From Terriglobales bacterium (lineage in GTDB: Bacteria; Acidobacteriota; Terriglobia; Terriglobales; Acidobacteriaceae), in NCBI GenBank assembly GCA_035691485.1, contig DASSIZ010000027.1, positions 1 through 37,959 on the forward strand: DNA of 37,959 nt. The letters run 5' to 3'. Both the position numbers and the translations under genes were made by a program. Shown here piece after piece: positions 14,501-21,833 of the stretch. Position 1 is the stretch's first letter. Each line of letters opens with the position of its first letter. Below the pieces are notes generated by a model that worked only from the letters and a program-made list of their open reading frames with translations, did not search any database and was not told the origin of the DNA.

Positions 14501-15630
14501 GCCGCTGGCGAAACCAGGCCGGCGCGCGCGCCCGGTTTCAACGTGGAAGTCCAGTTTCGAATCGTGGCATCGCCGGTGACGACTCCGCCCAGAGCCCGCA
14601 TGAACAGGTGCGAAATCGTTAACGTGTTGTGCTCCGACTTGAATTCGGCGCCGCCATCGAGATCCGGAATGCGGATTGCAGGATCGCGATATTCCAGGTT
14701 CCTGATCTGGATGGAACCCGAAGTGGTGTAATCCGCCGCGGTGAAGATCCCGCCGCCCTTCACTTCCAGGATGCCGCCGCGCAACTGCGACAGTCGCGTG
14801 ATGGCAGCGATCTCGGCCAGGTCAAAGCGCGAGCTGTATTTCAGGGTCAGCTGCGGGTGACTGAAGTCGACGGCTCGCCCGCTCGCCTCCACCCAGGAGT
14901 TTCCGCTGGCGAGCTTTGCTGACTTCATCTCCAACTGGTTATGCGAGAGGCTGAACTGGGCGGTAATCTGGGAATCAAAGGCCTTGTAGTCGCCGTAGGC
15001 GAGGTGGAGGCCGCCGGCGCTGAAGGAACCGTCATAACGGTTGCCATCGGCGGAGTAAGCCAACTGGGTTTGCAAGTTGGTGAGTGTGGCATCGAGGGGC
15101 ACGCGCCGGTCATTCACGATGACAGCGCCGTCGCGGACTTCCGCCTGGTCCGCTTGCAGCGCAAAAATCGGCTGCAAATTCCCCGCGCCAAGCATTTCAG
15201 GGCCTGCGAGCGCGGCAGGCCGCGGCCTCGGCTGGTTGGTACTCCCGTCCGGGTTCACGATGAGGTGAATCACCGGGCGTTCCACGACGAATGAGCGCAG
15301 CCCGATTTTGCGCCCCTGCAGCGACAAAATCTTTAAGCGGACCACCAAGCGGTCGGCGTGGACATAGGGTGCTTCGCTGGGGCTTTCCAGACCGTGGATA
15401 GTAAGATTTTGCGCCGCCACCGTCAGGCTGCCGAGATTCCATTCCACTCGCTCGAGCTCGACCTTGCCCCCGGTCATGCTTTCCAGACGGTCGATAAGCC
15501 GCATGCGAACGTAATTCTGAAATCGGGGGCTGCTCAGGTACCAGGCGGCAGTAATGACGGCCGCCACGATCACGATGCCGATGATGGCGGTGACCACGGC
15601 GCGGCGGCGCGGCTGGACTGCAGCTGTCAT
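11587..15630 (-). CDS. tamB: translocation and assembly module protein TamB
   Basis: Very large AsmA/TamB-type (DUF490) protein of 1347 residues that spans the periplasm. It is anchored by one N-terminal helix (about residues 11-31, VVTAIIGIVIVAAVITAAWY), and the rest is predicted beta-rich repeat. The C-terminal 300 residues carry the diagnostic TamB domain: FNNPVRIEPLLDVEATTRV, LGFHGPLDRMSTTYRSDP and PTSDIIALLAFGRTREE, ending in a beta-strand-rich tail. TamB works with a BamA-family outer-membrane partner in autotransporter/outer-membrane protein insertion, and homologues are implicated in phospholipid transport between membranes. It overlaps the surA-like stop by four bases (ATGA), the third gene of a bamA, surA-like, tamB operon. 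Length and domain order are normal for the family. Confidence 0.93.
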   Translation of the reverse strand: MTAAVQPRRRAVVTAIIGIVIVAAVITAAWYLSSPRFQNYVRMRLIDRLESMTGGKVELERVEWNLGSLTVAAQNLTIHGLESPSEAPYVHADRLVVRLKILSLQGRKIGLRSFVVERPVIHLIVNPDGSTNQPRPRPAALAGPEMLGAGNLQPIFALQADQAEVRDGAVIVNDRRVPLDATLTNLQTQLAYSADGNRYDGSFSAGGLHLAYGDYKAFDSQITAQFSLSHNQLEMKSAKLASGNSWVEASGRAVDFSHPQLTLKYSSRFDLAEIAAITRLSQLRGGILEVKGGGIFTAADYTTSGSIQIRNLEYRDPAIRIPDLDGGAEFKSEHNTLTISHLFMRALGGVVTGDATIRNWTSTLKPGARAGLVSPAADEVAHLRLNQMSVSRIAAAISTRQLPADKLKPVGSASGTMEVTFRGSPAHSHARFDVEVIPVPATAQQLPVSATIHGTYAIDTLALQLSQLSATARSLKLDASGTMARNNNMKVSLVVGDLRDLDPLLAALSPANRLPEGVTGRATFTGNLTGTMAAPQLAGQLALADFAIPVPLQYLLSPRTDAAPARLAKFDSFAAQVQYSPTQFALTGARLRRGREDASFDLKLALDHGAARGSLPLSVRADLHAFEARDLQTILSLDYPISGLTDGSLQVSGTADAPVGSGHLRITNATLKGEAFQNVSADVVLADQEVRLSHLVIAHNGARVTGTAGYNPKTTAFTFNVKGSNFNLAHFSRLQLPRISVGGMMTFEARGSGTTAAPVVDADLLLRDVTLNAERMGNLEVKATTSAGVMRIMANSDIPAAQFGLTGTVGMRGDFPAQLTLKFTRLDVDAMLHEFLKGRITGHSSMSGNIELAGPLRRPSMLTVTGDIDQFSADMENVRVHNDGPLRFRVADQVLTVEQFKLAGEENTEMTAAGTVALAGSKEMDLRAEGNVHLKLLQILNPDLHAGGMMEFDINARGNMSRPVLFGRVKINKGSLANINFPNGLSDINGTIVFNQDRMQIQSLTAATGGGTLTLGGFVTYANIPAFNLTMQGKDIRLRYPQGLGTVLDTDLRLSGTTSNSTLSGTATVTRFGMTPQFDLALAIAKARQAPEAPNPKSPFNNMRLAVHVVSTPELQVTTSLARLTGDVDLNIRGTASRPILLGRVNITEGQVTLNGTNYQLERGDVTFNNPVRIEPLLDVEATTRVRDYDITLGFHGPLDRMSTTYRSDPPLPTSDIIALLAFGRTREESVMATQANPSFTESASQAILGQALTSATSPRMQRLFGVSRIKISPEVGANEALDPNARVTIEQQVSKEFTVTYVTDLTHSAQQIIQVEYNYSRQLSILATRDQYGVLSFDVRIKRRRR

Positions 15631-16319
15631 CGCGCCCCCTGGTTGGTGGTTCTTGCCGTCTCCGCCGGCAGAATGGCGGATTCAATGTGAATGTCGCTTT
15701 GCTGGCGCAAATCGCGCAGCAGCTCCGCCAACTGCGCATCGATGAGTTGCTGCGATAGGATCTCTTCAATCTGCTGCGAAACCTCCGCCAGCGGCACCGC
15801 CGGGGCGCCCTTCTCCTTCAACTCCGGCAGCAGCTTTTCGTTGTAATAGGTCGTGATGTTCCGCCGGTCCACGTGCACCGTGGGACGCAGCCTGATATCA
15901 ATGAAGCGCAGCATCTCCGCCTGGTCGGCAACGCGCTCCTCGACCTCTTTCTGCGTCAGGCCATAACGGCCCAGCGCTGCTTTCCATCCCTCATCGCTGG
16001 CTGCGCCCGGAATCTGCTTGCGGATCTCTTGCAGACGGCTGTGCACCTGCTTTTCGTCGGCGGGTTTCAACTGGAAGCTGCGGATCTGCTGCCGCAACAG
16101 CTCCTGGTCCACCAGTCGGTCCAGCGTGGCGCGCGCCGATTCCGCCGTGAATTGCAGCGGACGCTGGTCCAGCAACGCCTCGCAGCGCATGGCCACTTCC
16201 CAATCGCTTTGCAGGATGGGCTGCCCGTTCACCGTGGCGACGACGCGGTCGATAATCTCGCCCGCCATGATTCCGGCGCACATCACTGCCAACACGACGA
16301 CTTGGAGCATGCGCCGCAT
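15627..16319 (-). CDS. SurA-like periplasmic chaperone lacking a PPIase domain
   Basis: 230 residues: signal peptide (MRRMLQVVVLAVMCAGIMAG), then a SurA N-terminal-type domain. It begins with IIDRVVATVNGQPILQSDWE, the hallmark of SurA/PpiC-family chaperones, and continues with helices through LDRLVDQELLRQQI and YGLTQKEVEERVADQAEMLRFID. The part where SurA has parvulin PPIase domains is missing; the C-terminus returns to a helical segment (VSQQIEEILSQQLID). It should therefore act as a holdase-type chaperone for outer-membrane proteins rather than an isomerase. Its ATG shares one base with the bamA stop (TGATG), and its stop overlaps tamB by four bases, so the three proteins are made by coupled translation. 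Confidence 0.82.
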   Translation of the reverse strand: MRRMLQVVVLAVMCAGIMAGEIIDRVVATVNGQPILQSDWEVAMRCEALLDQRPLQFTAESARATLDRLVDQELLRQQIRSFQLKPADEKQVHSRLQEIRKQIPGAASDEGWKAALGRYGLTQKEVEERVADQAEMLRFIDIRLRPTVHVDRRNITTYYNEKLLPELKEKGAPAVPLAEVSQQIEEILSQQLIDAQLAELLRDLRQQSDIHIESAILPAETARTTNQGAR

Positions 16320-19300
16320 CAGAAGGTCTGCCCCACACTGAAAAAGAAGTTGAAGTGACTGCTCTGTTGGAAACGGAACGGGGCAAAGTTATTGGAAGCG
16401 TCCGGGTACACGGGGAAGAAGGGCGGGTTCAAGTTATAGCCAAAATCCAGGCGCACCGGCCCAATCGGCGTACGGTACCGCAGCCCTCCGCCCAGCGCGT
16501 GCGAGATGTAACTGAAGTCGCATTGCTTGCCGGTGGCGGCCTGCATGCAAAGGTCGGGATGCGGCTGCGACCAGCGAAAGATGCTGTGCGCCAGGTCATT
16601 AGTGCGAGCAAAGACGTTTCCCGCGTCATGGAATATGACAAATCCCATGTTGCTTCCAATCCAGGGCAAGGTCACGGTCGGCGTGCGCAGTTCAAGACTG
16701 TTCACCAGCATCGCGTTTCCGCCCAGCGGTTCGCCCGTCGTCAGGTCGCGTGGTCCCGCCTGGTTGATGGCAAAGCCGCGCAGCGAGTTCCCGCCGCCGG
16801 CGAAGAAGCGCTCCGGCAGAGGCACCTGCACCGTGTCGCCAAACGGTTCGGCCACGCCGATGCGCAGGTTGCGCGCGAAGACCCAGCGCCGGGCGTGGAA
16901 GGGATGATACGTCGTATTGGAGCCGAGGAAGCGGCCGAATGCGGCTTCCGACCCGAAAATTCCCGAGGCTACGCCGGTATCGAAGCTATTGTAATTTCCA
17001 TTGTGAGTGTCAATGGGATCGTCGCGGCGGTCGCGGATGTAGGTCAGGCTAGGCATGCCGACGCGCACGGGTTGGGAAAACAGTGGTATCAGGGAAGGTG
17101 AAATCACCAGGTCCGAAGCGCGCACCCGGAGGTAGGTGAAGCGATAAAGCAGGCTGGTGGCTTTGCTGACGACTTGCTCCAGTTGGGTGGAACCTCCCAG
17201 CCGCTGCGAGGTGAACGTCCGCACGTCGAGAGAATTGTCGTAGAAGGCGCTGACGGTCAGCCGCAGGTAGTCCGTGGCCAGGAAGCGGGGCGCGTCGTAA
17301 CTGAGCAGAGCGCGCTGTTCCAGTCGGCCGACGTGGGAACTGAAGCTGATGGTGTGCGCCCGGCCGGCGAAGTTCAGCCGGGTGACGTCGAAGCTGACGC
17401 GCGGGCTGGCCCCGGTCGTTCCCGTCGGAATCTGCCGCGTCCCGAAAGCGCCGCTCTGCACCTCGATGCCAAGGCCGTAGGTGAAATTCCACCGCCGCGC
17501 TTCCTCGAACTGCAGGAAGACATCCTTGTTTCGCGCCTGCCCGTCGGGGTTCTGCACCGCCATGTTGACGGCGTTGAAGACGCCTAGATCATAGAGGCGG
17601 CGCTGCGTGTCTTGCAGCTGCAACTGGCTCAGGGATTCACCCGGTTTGAGCTGATACTGTCGCACCACAATGCCCGGCTTGGTGTAGTGCAGCCCGGAGG
17701 CAAGAATTCGGTCGACAAAAACCTGCGGCCCCTCTTCGATGGTGTAGCTGACGTCCTGGCGCGTGGGATTGTCCGCCACCGGCTTCACCGCCCAGGTAAA
17801 CACCGCGTCCGGGAAGCCATGGTTGAAGTAGTAATTCAACACGCTGTCGCGGTCCTGCGCCACGTTAGTTTCAGAATACGGCTGGCCCTCCGCCGTGGTC
17901 AGTAACGGGCGAAGCTGGTCTTCGGTAACCGCGTGGTTCCCGGTGATGGAAAGCGAAGATACCAGCGTCTGCGGCCCTTCTACGATGTTGATAAAGACCG
18001 CCATCCGGCCCCTCTGGCCGCGGTAGTCGTCCTGGAAACCACCCGTCACCTTCACCTGCTCGAAACCGTTGGCCACGTAGAGGTCGCGGACATTGGCAAC
18101 GTCGCGGTTCAACAATTCCTGGCTGAAACGTCCGTGACGCATCAACAGGCTGGCCTGCTGGATGGCCATGCGCTCGCGGATCAGGCTGGCCGCGAAGTAT
18201 TTATTGCCCTCAATGGTGATGTTCGTCAACTCGTGTTTCACGCCCCGCTCGACCGTGTAGAGGACTTTCACTTCCTGGGGCTTCTCCGGGTCGTCGCGAC
18301 GGGTGAAATCCACTTCGGCGTCGAAATATCCCTGCGTCTGCAGGTAATCGCGAAGATTGCGGCGGCCTTCGTTCAGCAGGTCGTCATCGACGGCGTGCTC
18401 CTCGTATACCGGCACATAGCGCCGCAACTTGCCCCGGGTGATTTCGGCGCCGGAGACCGAGATGTCGACCACCGGCCCACGCACGATGCGGAATACATAG
18501 TCGAGTCGGTTGCTGTCAGGATGGTAACGCCGATCGACAACGCTGATCTGCGCTTCCAGCCGTCCGTTCTTGGAGTACTGCTTGCGAAGCCGGGTGAGGG
18601 CGCGCGTAACGTGCTCGGCCGTGACCGCATCTCCCGGGCGCAACTTCGAAATTCGCCGGATCTCGTCGTCTCCCATCCCCGGACTGCCGGTGACGCTCAC
18701 CTCCCCGACCCGTGCCACACGACCGGGGGTCACGCTGAAATGGATGTTGATCTGCTGCGACTCGGGATGGCGCTCCTCGCTGGCCGTGACCTCGGCGTGG
18801 TAATAGCCGTTTTCAGCGAGCAGGCTCTTCATGCGCTGGATGGCCTGCTCCAACGCGGCGGGGGTGTAGAGCCTGCCCAATTCCAGCTTGCTGGTATCTC
18901 GCAACTGGTTTGCGCTCGGCCGGCGGGGCGCGCCAAACACCGTGATCGACCCGATGAACAGGTTTTCGGTGGCGATGAACACCAGCGAGACTTCGTTCTG
19001 CGCCTTGCGCTGCGCCTCCACCTGCACGTCGGCAAATAACCCGGTGGCATAGAGCGCACGCACCGTGCGGCCGAGTTTCTGGCGATCCAGGGGCTGGTCC
19101 AGGTTCGGCGAGACGAGTTGCCGGAGGTTGGTCATGATGGCGGCATCCGTGGTAACGCCGCGAAAGTCGATGCTGGAGACCTTCAGGCCCTGGTAGCTGC
19201 TGCCTGCGCTGAGCGCCGGCACCATGGAAGCGTTAATGGGCGCCCTGGCAGGGGGATCGCCGACCACCGGCGCGCGCTCCTGCGCCCTGGCCGACACCAA

Positions 19301-19375
19301 TGCCAAGACCACGGCGAATACGCCGACGGCCCCGCGCCAGGGCGCGAGTTCCCGCGCTTCACGGATCAATACCAT
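16319..19375 (-). CDS. bamA: outer membrane assembly factor BamA/TamA family with seven POTRA repeats
   Basis: Omp85-superfamily protein. I place the start at ATG 19375 (1018 residues), because it gives a normal signal peptide (WRGAVGVFAVVLALVSARA); a longer in-frame version would start with TTG at 19444. By eye seven POTRA modules precede the barrel, beginning near YQGLKVSSIDFRG, LFIGSITVFGA, VARVGEVSVTGS, VVDISVSGAE, HELTNITIEGNKYF, LVSSLSITGNHAV and VFVDRILASGLHY, each ending in a hydrophobic strand before a Gly-Pro/Arg turn. The C-terminal 16-strand barrel region includes GGNSLRGFAINQAG, the conserved RGF of loop 6, and the protein ends in a terminal Phe. Escherichia coli BamA has five POTRAs. 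First gene of the operon with the surA-like gene and tamB. Confidence 0.9.
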   Translation of the reverse strand: MVLIREARELAPWRGAVGVFAVVLALVSARAQERAPVVGDPPARAPINASMVPALSAGSSYQGLKVSSIDFRGVTTDAAIMTNLRQLVSPNLDQPLDRQKLGRTVRALYATGLFADVQVEAQRKAQNEVSLVFIATENLFIGSITVFGAPRRPSANQLRDTSKLELGRLYTPAALEQAIQRMKSLLAENGYYHAEVTASEERHPESQQINIHFSVTPGRVARVGEVSVTGSPGMGDDEIRRISKLRPGDAVTAEHVTRALTRLRKQYSKNGRLEAQISVVDRRYHPDSNRLDYVFRIVRGPVVDISVSGAEITRGKLRRYVPVYEEHAVDDDLLNEGRRNLRDYLQTQGYFDAEVDFTRRDDPEKPQEVKVLYTVERGVKHELTNITIEGNKYFAASLIRERMAIQQASLLMRHGRFSQELLNRDVANVRDLYVANGFEQVKVTGGFQDDYRGQRGRMAVFINIVEGPQTLVSSLSITGNHAVTEDQLRPLLTTAEGQPYSETNVAQDRDSVLNYYFNHGFPDAVFTWAVKPVADNPTRQDVSYTIEEGPQVFVDRILASGLHYTKPGIVVRQYQLKPGESLSQLQLQDTQRRLYDLGVFNAVNMAVQNPDGQARNKDVFLQFEEARRWNFTYGLGIEVQSGAFGTRQIPTGTTGASPRVSFDVTRLNFAGRAHTISFSSHVGRLEQRALLSYDAPRFLATDYLRLTVSAFYDNSLDVRTFTSQRLGGSTQLEQVVSKATSLLYRFTYLRVRASDLVISPSLIPLFSQPVRVGMPSLTYIRDRRDDPIDTHNGNYNSFDTGVASGIFGSEAAFGRFLGSNTTYHPFHARRWVFARNLRIGVAEPFGDTVQVPLPERFFAGGGNSLRGFAINQAGPRDLTTGEPLGGNAMLVNSLELRTPTVTLPWIGSNMGFVIFHDAGNVFARTNDLAHSIFRWSQPHPDLCMQAATGKQCDFSYISHALGGGLRYRTPIGPVRLDFGYNLNPPFFPVYPDASNNFAPFRFQQSSHFNFFFSVGQTF

Positions 19376-19488
19376 GGTTGTCGGCAAGCGGCGCCAGCCG
19401 GCACCGCACCTGTCCAGATGCTTTTCGATGAGCCTCGGCGACAAGCCGCCTGCCCTGCTTTGGCCGGGAACTCAGCGCTGTCGCCACT

Positions 19489-19497
19489 TATAATACT
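19489..19497. promoter_or_regulatory. shared divergent promoter core between bamA and thiF-like gene
   Basis: A perfect TATAAT (plus strand, 19489-19494) lies 26 bp before the thiF-like ATG. The same bases read on the minus strand give TATTAT, a good -10 towards bamA. No convincing -35 is seen for either direction. Confidence 0.45.
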
Positions 19498-19520
19498 TTG
19501 AGAACCCCCCAGGACTGAGA

Positions 19521-20543
19521 ATGTCGTTAACTCCCGAGGAACGGTACTCCCGGCAGGTGCTGTTTCAGGGCATCGGCAGCGAAGGGCAACGGCTCATCGG
19601 TGCCTCGCAGATCGTCATGGTTGGCTGCGGCGCCACCGGCTCCGCTACCGCCGGATTGCTGGCGCGGGCGGGCGTGGGAAAGATCCGCATCATTGACCGC
19701 GATTACGTCGAGCCCAGCAATCTGCAGCGTCAGTCCCTGTTTGATGAAGCCGATGCTGCCGAGTCCTTGCCCAAGGCCATCGCGGCGACGCGAAAAATTG
19801 CAGCCTTCAATTCCGGCGTGGTGGTGGAAGGGCACGTCGCCGACCTGACGCCCGCCAACATCGAGGATTTGCTGGGCGGGGCGCAGCTGATTCTGGACGG
19901 AACCGACAATTTCGAAACCCGCTATCTGCTGAACGACTACGCGGTGCGCGAGCGCGTTCCCTGGATCTATGCCGCCGCCGTAGGCAGCTACGGCGTAACC
20001 ATGAACGTACTGCCCGGCGAAACTGCGTGCCTGGCTTGCATGTTTCCCGAGTCGCCGCGGGGCACCTTCGAAACCTGCGACACGGCGGGAATCCTGAATT
20101 CGGCGGCCGCCACGGTTGCGGCCATCGAGGCCACCGAGGCGCTGAAATTCCTGGCCGGGGCGCGCCAGGCCATGCGGTGCACACTGTTGTCGTTCGACCT
20201 TTGGCGCAACCAGCGCTCCGAAATTTCGGTGCAACAAGCCCGCCAGGATTGCCGCGCCTGCGGCGAGCGGAATTTCATTCACCTGGCCGGCAAAGGACGA
20301 CCGCACATCACGCTGTGCGGCCGCAATTCCGTGCAAATCCACGATCACCAAAGGCCGATTGACTTCCGCGAGATCAGCCAACGACTGCAAGCGCACGGCA
20401 CGGTGCGCCACAATGAGTTCGTCCTCAAGTTCTGGCGCGACCCGTATGAACTCACGCTGTTTCCGGACGGACGCGCCATCATCAAAGGCACCACCGACAC
20501 CGCCATTGCCCGCAGCCTCTACGCCAGATTTGTCGGATCCTAA
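19521..20543 (+). CDS. ThiF/MoeB-type E1-like adenylyltransferase
   Basis: Activates the C-terminal Gly-Gly of a ubiquitin-like sulphur carrier (ThiS or MoaD type) by adenylation, for thiamine, molybdopterin or related sulphur transfer. 340 residues: nucleotide loop VGCGATGS (about 34-41), IIDRDYVEPSNLQRQ (57-71), a catalytic-type Cys in FETCDTAGI (Cys186), and a structural zinc site of two CXXC pairs (Cys170/173, Cys244/247). After the zinc site comes a further stretch of about 85 residues with HITLCGRNSVQI, common to ThiF/MoeB proteins of this length; it is not a rhodanese domain (no active-site Cys loop seen). No thi, moa or sulphur-carrier gene is adjacent, so the partner is unknown. The start is an ATG 26 bp after a TATAAT. 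Confidence 0.88.
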   Translation: MSLTPEERYSRQVLFQGIGSEGQRLIGASQIVMVGCGATGSATAGLLARAGVGKIRIIDRDYVEPSNLQRQSLFDEADAAESLPKAIAATRKIAAFNSGVVVEGHVADLTPANIEDLLGGAQLILDGTDNFETRYLLNDYAVRERVPWIYAAAVGSYGVTMNVLPGETACLACMFPESPRGTFETCDTAGILNSAAATVAAIEATEALKFLAGARQAMRCTLLSFDLWRNQRSEISVQQARQDCRACGERNFIHLAGKGRPHITLCGRNSVQIHDHQRPIDFREISQRLQAHGTVRHNEFVLKFWRDPYELTLFPDGRAIIKGTTDTAIARSLYARFVGS

Positions 20544-20547
20544 GCTC

Positions 20548-20582
20548 CTTGAGCCTTGTGCCTTTGCACTTTCTGAGTTCCT
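20548..20582. repeat. degenerate heptamer array
   Basis: Five 7-base units directly after the thiF-like stop: CTTGAGC, CTTGTGC, CTTTGCA, CTTTCTG, AGTTCCT. Period seven is clear; the unit sequence differs from the array at 6766. Confidence 0.5.
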
Positions 20583-20674
20583 GGCATCCCCGCTTATCGA
20601 TCGGTAATCCTACTTACAAGGTCAGAGGGTGCGGGTGCGTCTTCAATCAGGCACTCTGAACCGAGGAGTCGGTT

Positions 20675-21736
20675 ATGAAGCGTTTTTTGGGTTTGATCGT
20701 GTTGCTGGCAGTCTCGGTATGGGCAGCGGCGCAGGCGGCGCCATCGGGCGGTGCGGCAACAGGGTCCATGGGCGCCACTCCGGGGATGGCAGGAAGCACC
20801 ACTCCGGGAGGCCCGGGAGCGACACCAGGTATGGCGGGCAGCACCGCTCCGAGCACAACCGGGGCGCCAACCGGAGCCAATGGGGTCGCGACACAAGGTT
20901 TCGGCGGCACCACGAGCAGCCTGAATACCAGCACCGGAACGGCTTTCATCAGCGCGCCGGCTTCGATTCCAGTCGTGGTCACTCCGGAGCTTCACCTGGG
21001 CTCAACCGTGACCGCCATCGGCGCCACCAATGCAACCCCGGGCAACACTGCCGGTGCGATGACTTCGACCGCCCAGGTACCCGTCTCGCCGCGCGTCATT
21101 ACCACCGTTCCGCAGTTCTCGTTCGCCGGGGCCAGCGTGGTGGAAACGCTTCCACCGCAGCAGACCACCGTCGCGACGTCGCCCAGTTTCAATAGCGGCG
21201 TCGGGATTGTCGGGAACGCATCGCTGTTTGACCGCGGAGTTGGCTCCGGATCTTCCCTGGTGGCAGGCGGCAATCTGGATGGCAGAAGCCTGGGAGAAGT
21301 CGCGCGAGAGAACCGCCAGCAGGTGGCAGGCGCTAATGCCCACGTGTACACCAACCAGGACATCGACCGCATCAATGCCCAGCCCGGAACCAACGTGGGC
21401 GGCCTGTCCGGCGCTGCCGTGGGGGCGGGTAATGCGACCGGCACCACGCAGCAAAACGGCAATATGCCCGCGGTCTCGCAGCCGACCACAAACCCGGCGC
21501 CGGCACCGGGTGTAAGCCAGCCCGGTCCGCCGTCCAACAGCACGCCGCCGCGCGACCAGAGCCAGGCAGGTTCGCCGGGAGGGACGCAGATGGCACAGGC
21601 CAATGTTCCCTCGAATCCCGCTGACCAGGACCAGTCGCCGGTGAACAATGGGCGGCTTCCCGCCGGCGGCTCCATCCTGCCTTTAACGGCGTTGGTGGGA
21701 TTCCTTGCCGCCGGAGCGGGACTGCTCTCGAGGTAG
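20675..21736 (+). CDS. Gly/Ala/Thr-rich exported protein with LP-GG hydrophobic C-terminal tail
   Basis: 353 residues. A Sec signal peptide (1-22, LGLIVLLAVSVWAAAQA) is followed by low-complexity sequence rich in Gly, Ala, Thr, Ser and Pro, including a direct repeat of ATPGMAGST within residues 30-60. Near residues 210-240 is a conserved-looking island, RSLGEVARENRQQ then VYTNQDIDRIN, a motif I associate with other exported acidobacterial proteins. The C-terminus is tripartite: LPAGGS, a hydrophobic run (ILPLTALVGFLAAGAGLL) and a terminal Ser-Arg, resembling sortase, rhombosortase or exosortase sorting tails. A surface or envelope-anchored protein is inferred; no enzymatic motif is visible. 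GAGGAG is well placed before the ATG, and an intrinsic terminator follows. Confidence 0.7.
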   Translation: MKRFLGLIVLLAVSVWAAAQAAPSGGAATGSMGATPGMAGSTTPGGPGATPGMAGSTAPSTTGAPTGANGVATQGFGGTTSSLNTSTGTAFISAPASIPVVVTPELHLGSTVTAIGATNATPGNTAGAMTSTAQVPVSPRVITTVPQFSFAGASVVETLPPQQTTVATSPSFNSGVGIVGNASLFDRGVGSGSSLVAGGNLDGRSLGEVARENRQQVAGANAHVYTNQDIDRINAQPGTNVGGLSGAAVGAGNATGTTQQNGNMPAVSQPTTNPAPAPGVSQPGPPSNSTPPRDQSQAGSPGGTQMAQANVPSNPADQDQSPVNNGRLPAGGSILPLTALVGFLAAGAGLLSR

Positions 21737-21740
21737 GCCG

Positions 21741-21776
21741 CAGGCTTCAGGTTTCAGCAGTTCAGGCTTCAGGCTC
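21741..21776. repeat. degenerate heptamer array
   Basis: Units CAGGCTT, CAGGTTT, CAGCAGTT (eight bases), CAGGCTT, CAGGCTC. It begins four bases after the stop of the exported-protein gene, and its last unit supplies the left arm of the following terminator stem. Confidence 0.6.
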
Positions 21777-21798
21777 CCCGGCCTGGAGCCTTTCTTCT
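21771..21798 (+). terminator. intrinsic terminator
   Basis: AGGCTCC (21771-21777) pairs with GGAGCCT (21785-21791) around a 7-base loop, followed by TTCTTCT. It ends the transcript of the 20675-21736 gene, just ahead of the MFS gene. Confidence 0.75.
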
Positions 21799-21833
21799 GA
21801 TATCCTCACGCTTTCCGCCCTCGCGGAATCCGC

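Noticed and set aside
19376-19444. TTG-initiated longer BamA
   Set aside because: It would put 23 charged residues before the signal peptide; the ATG at 19375 gives a normal signal sequence.
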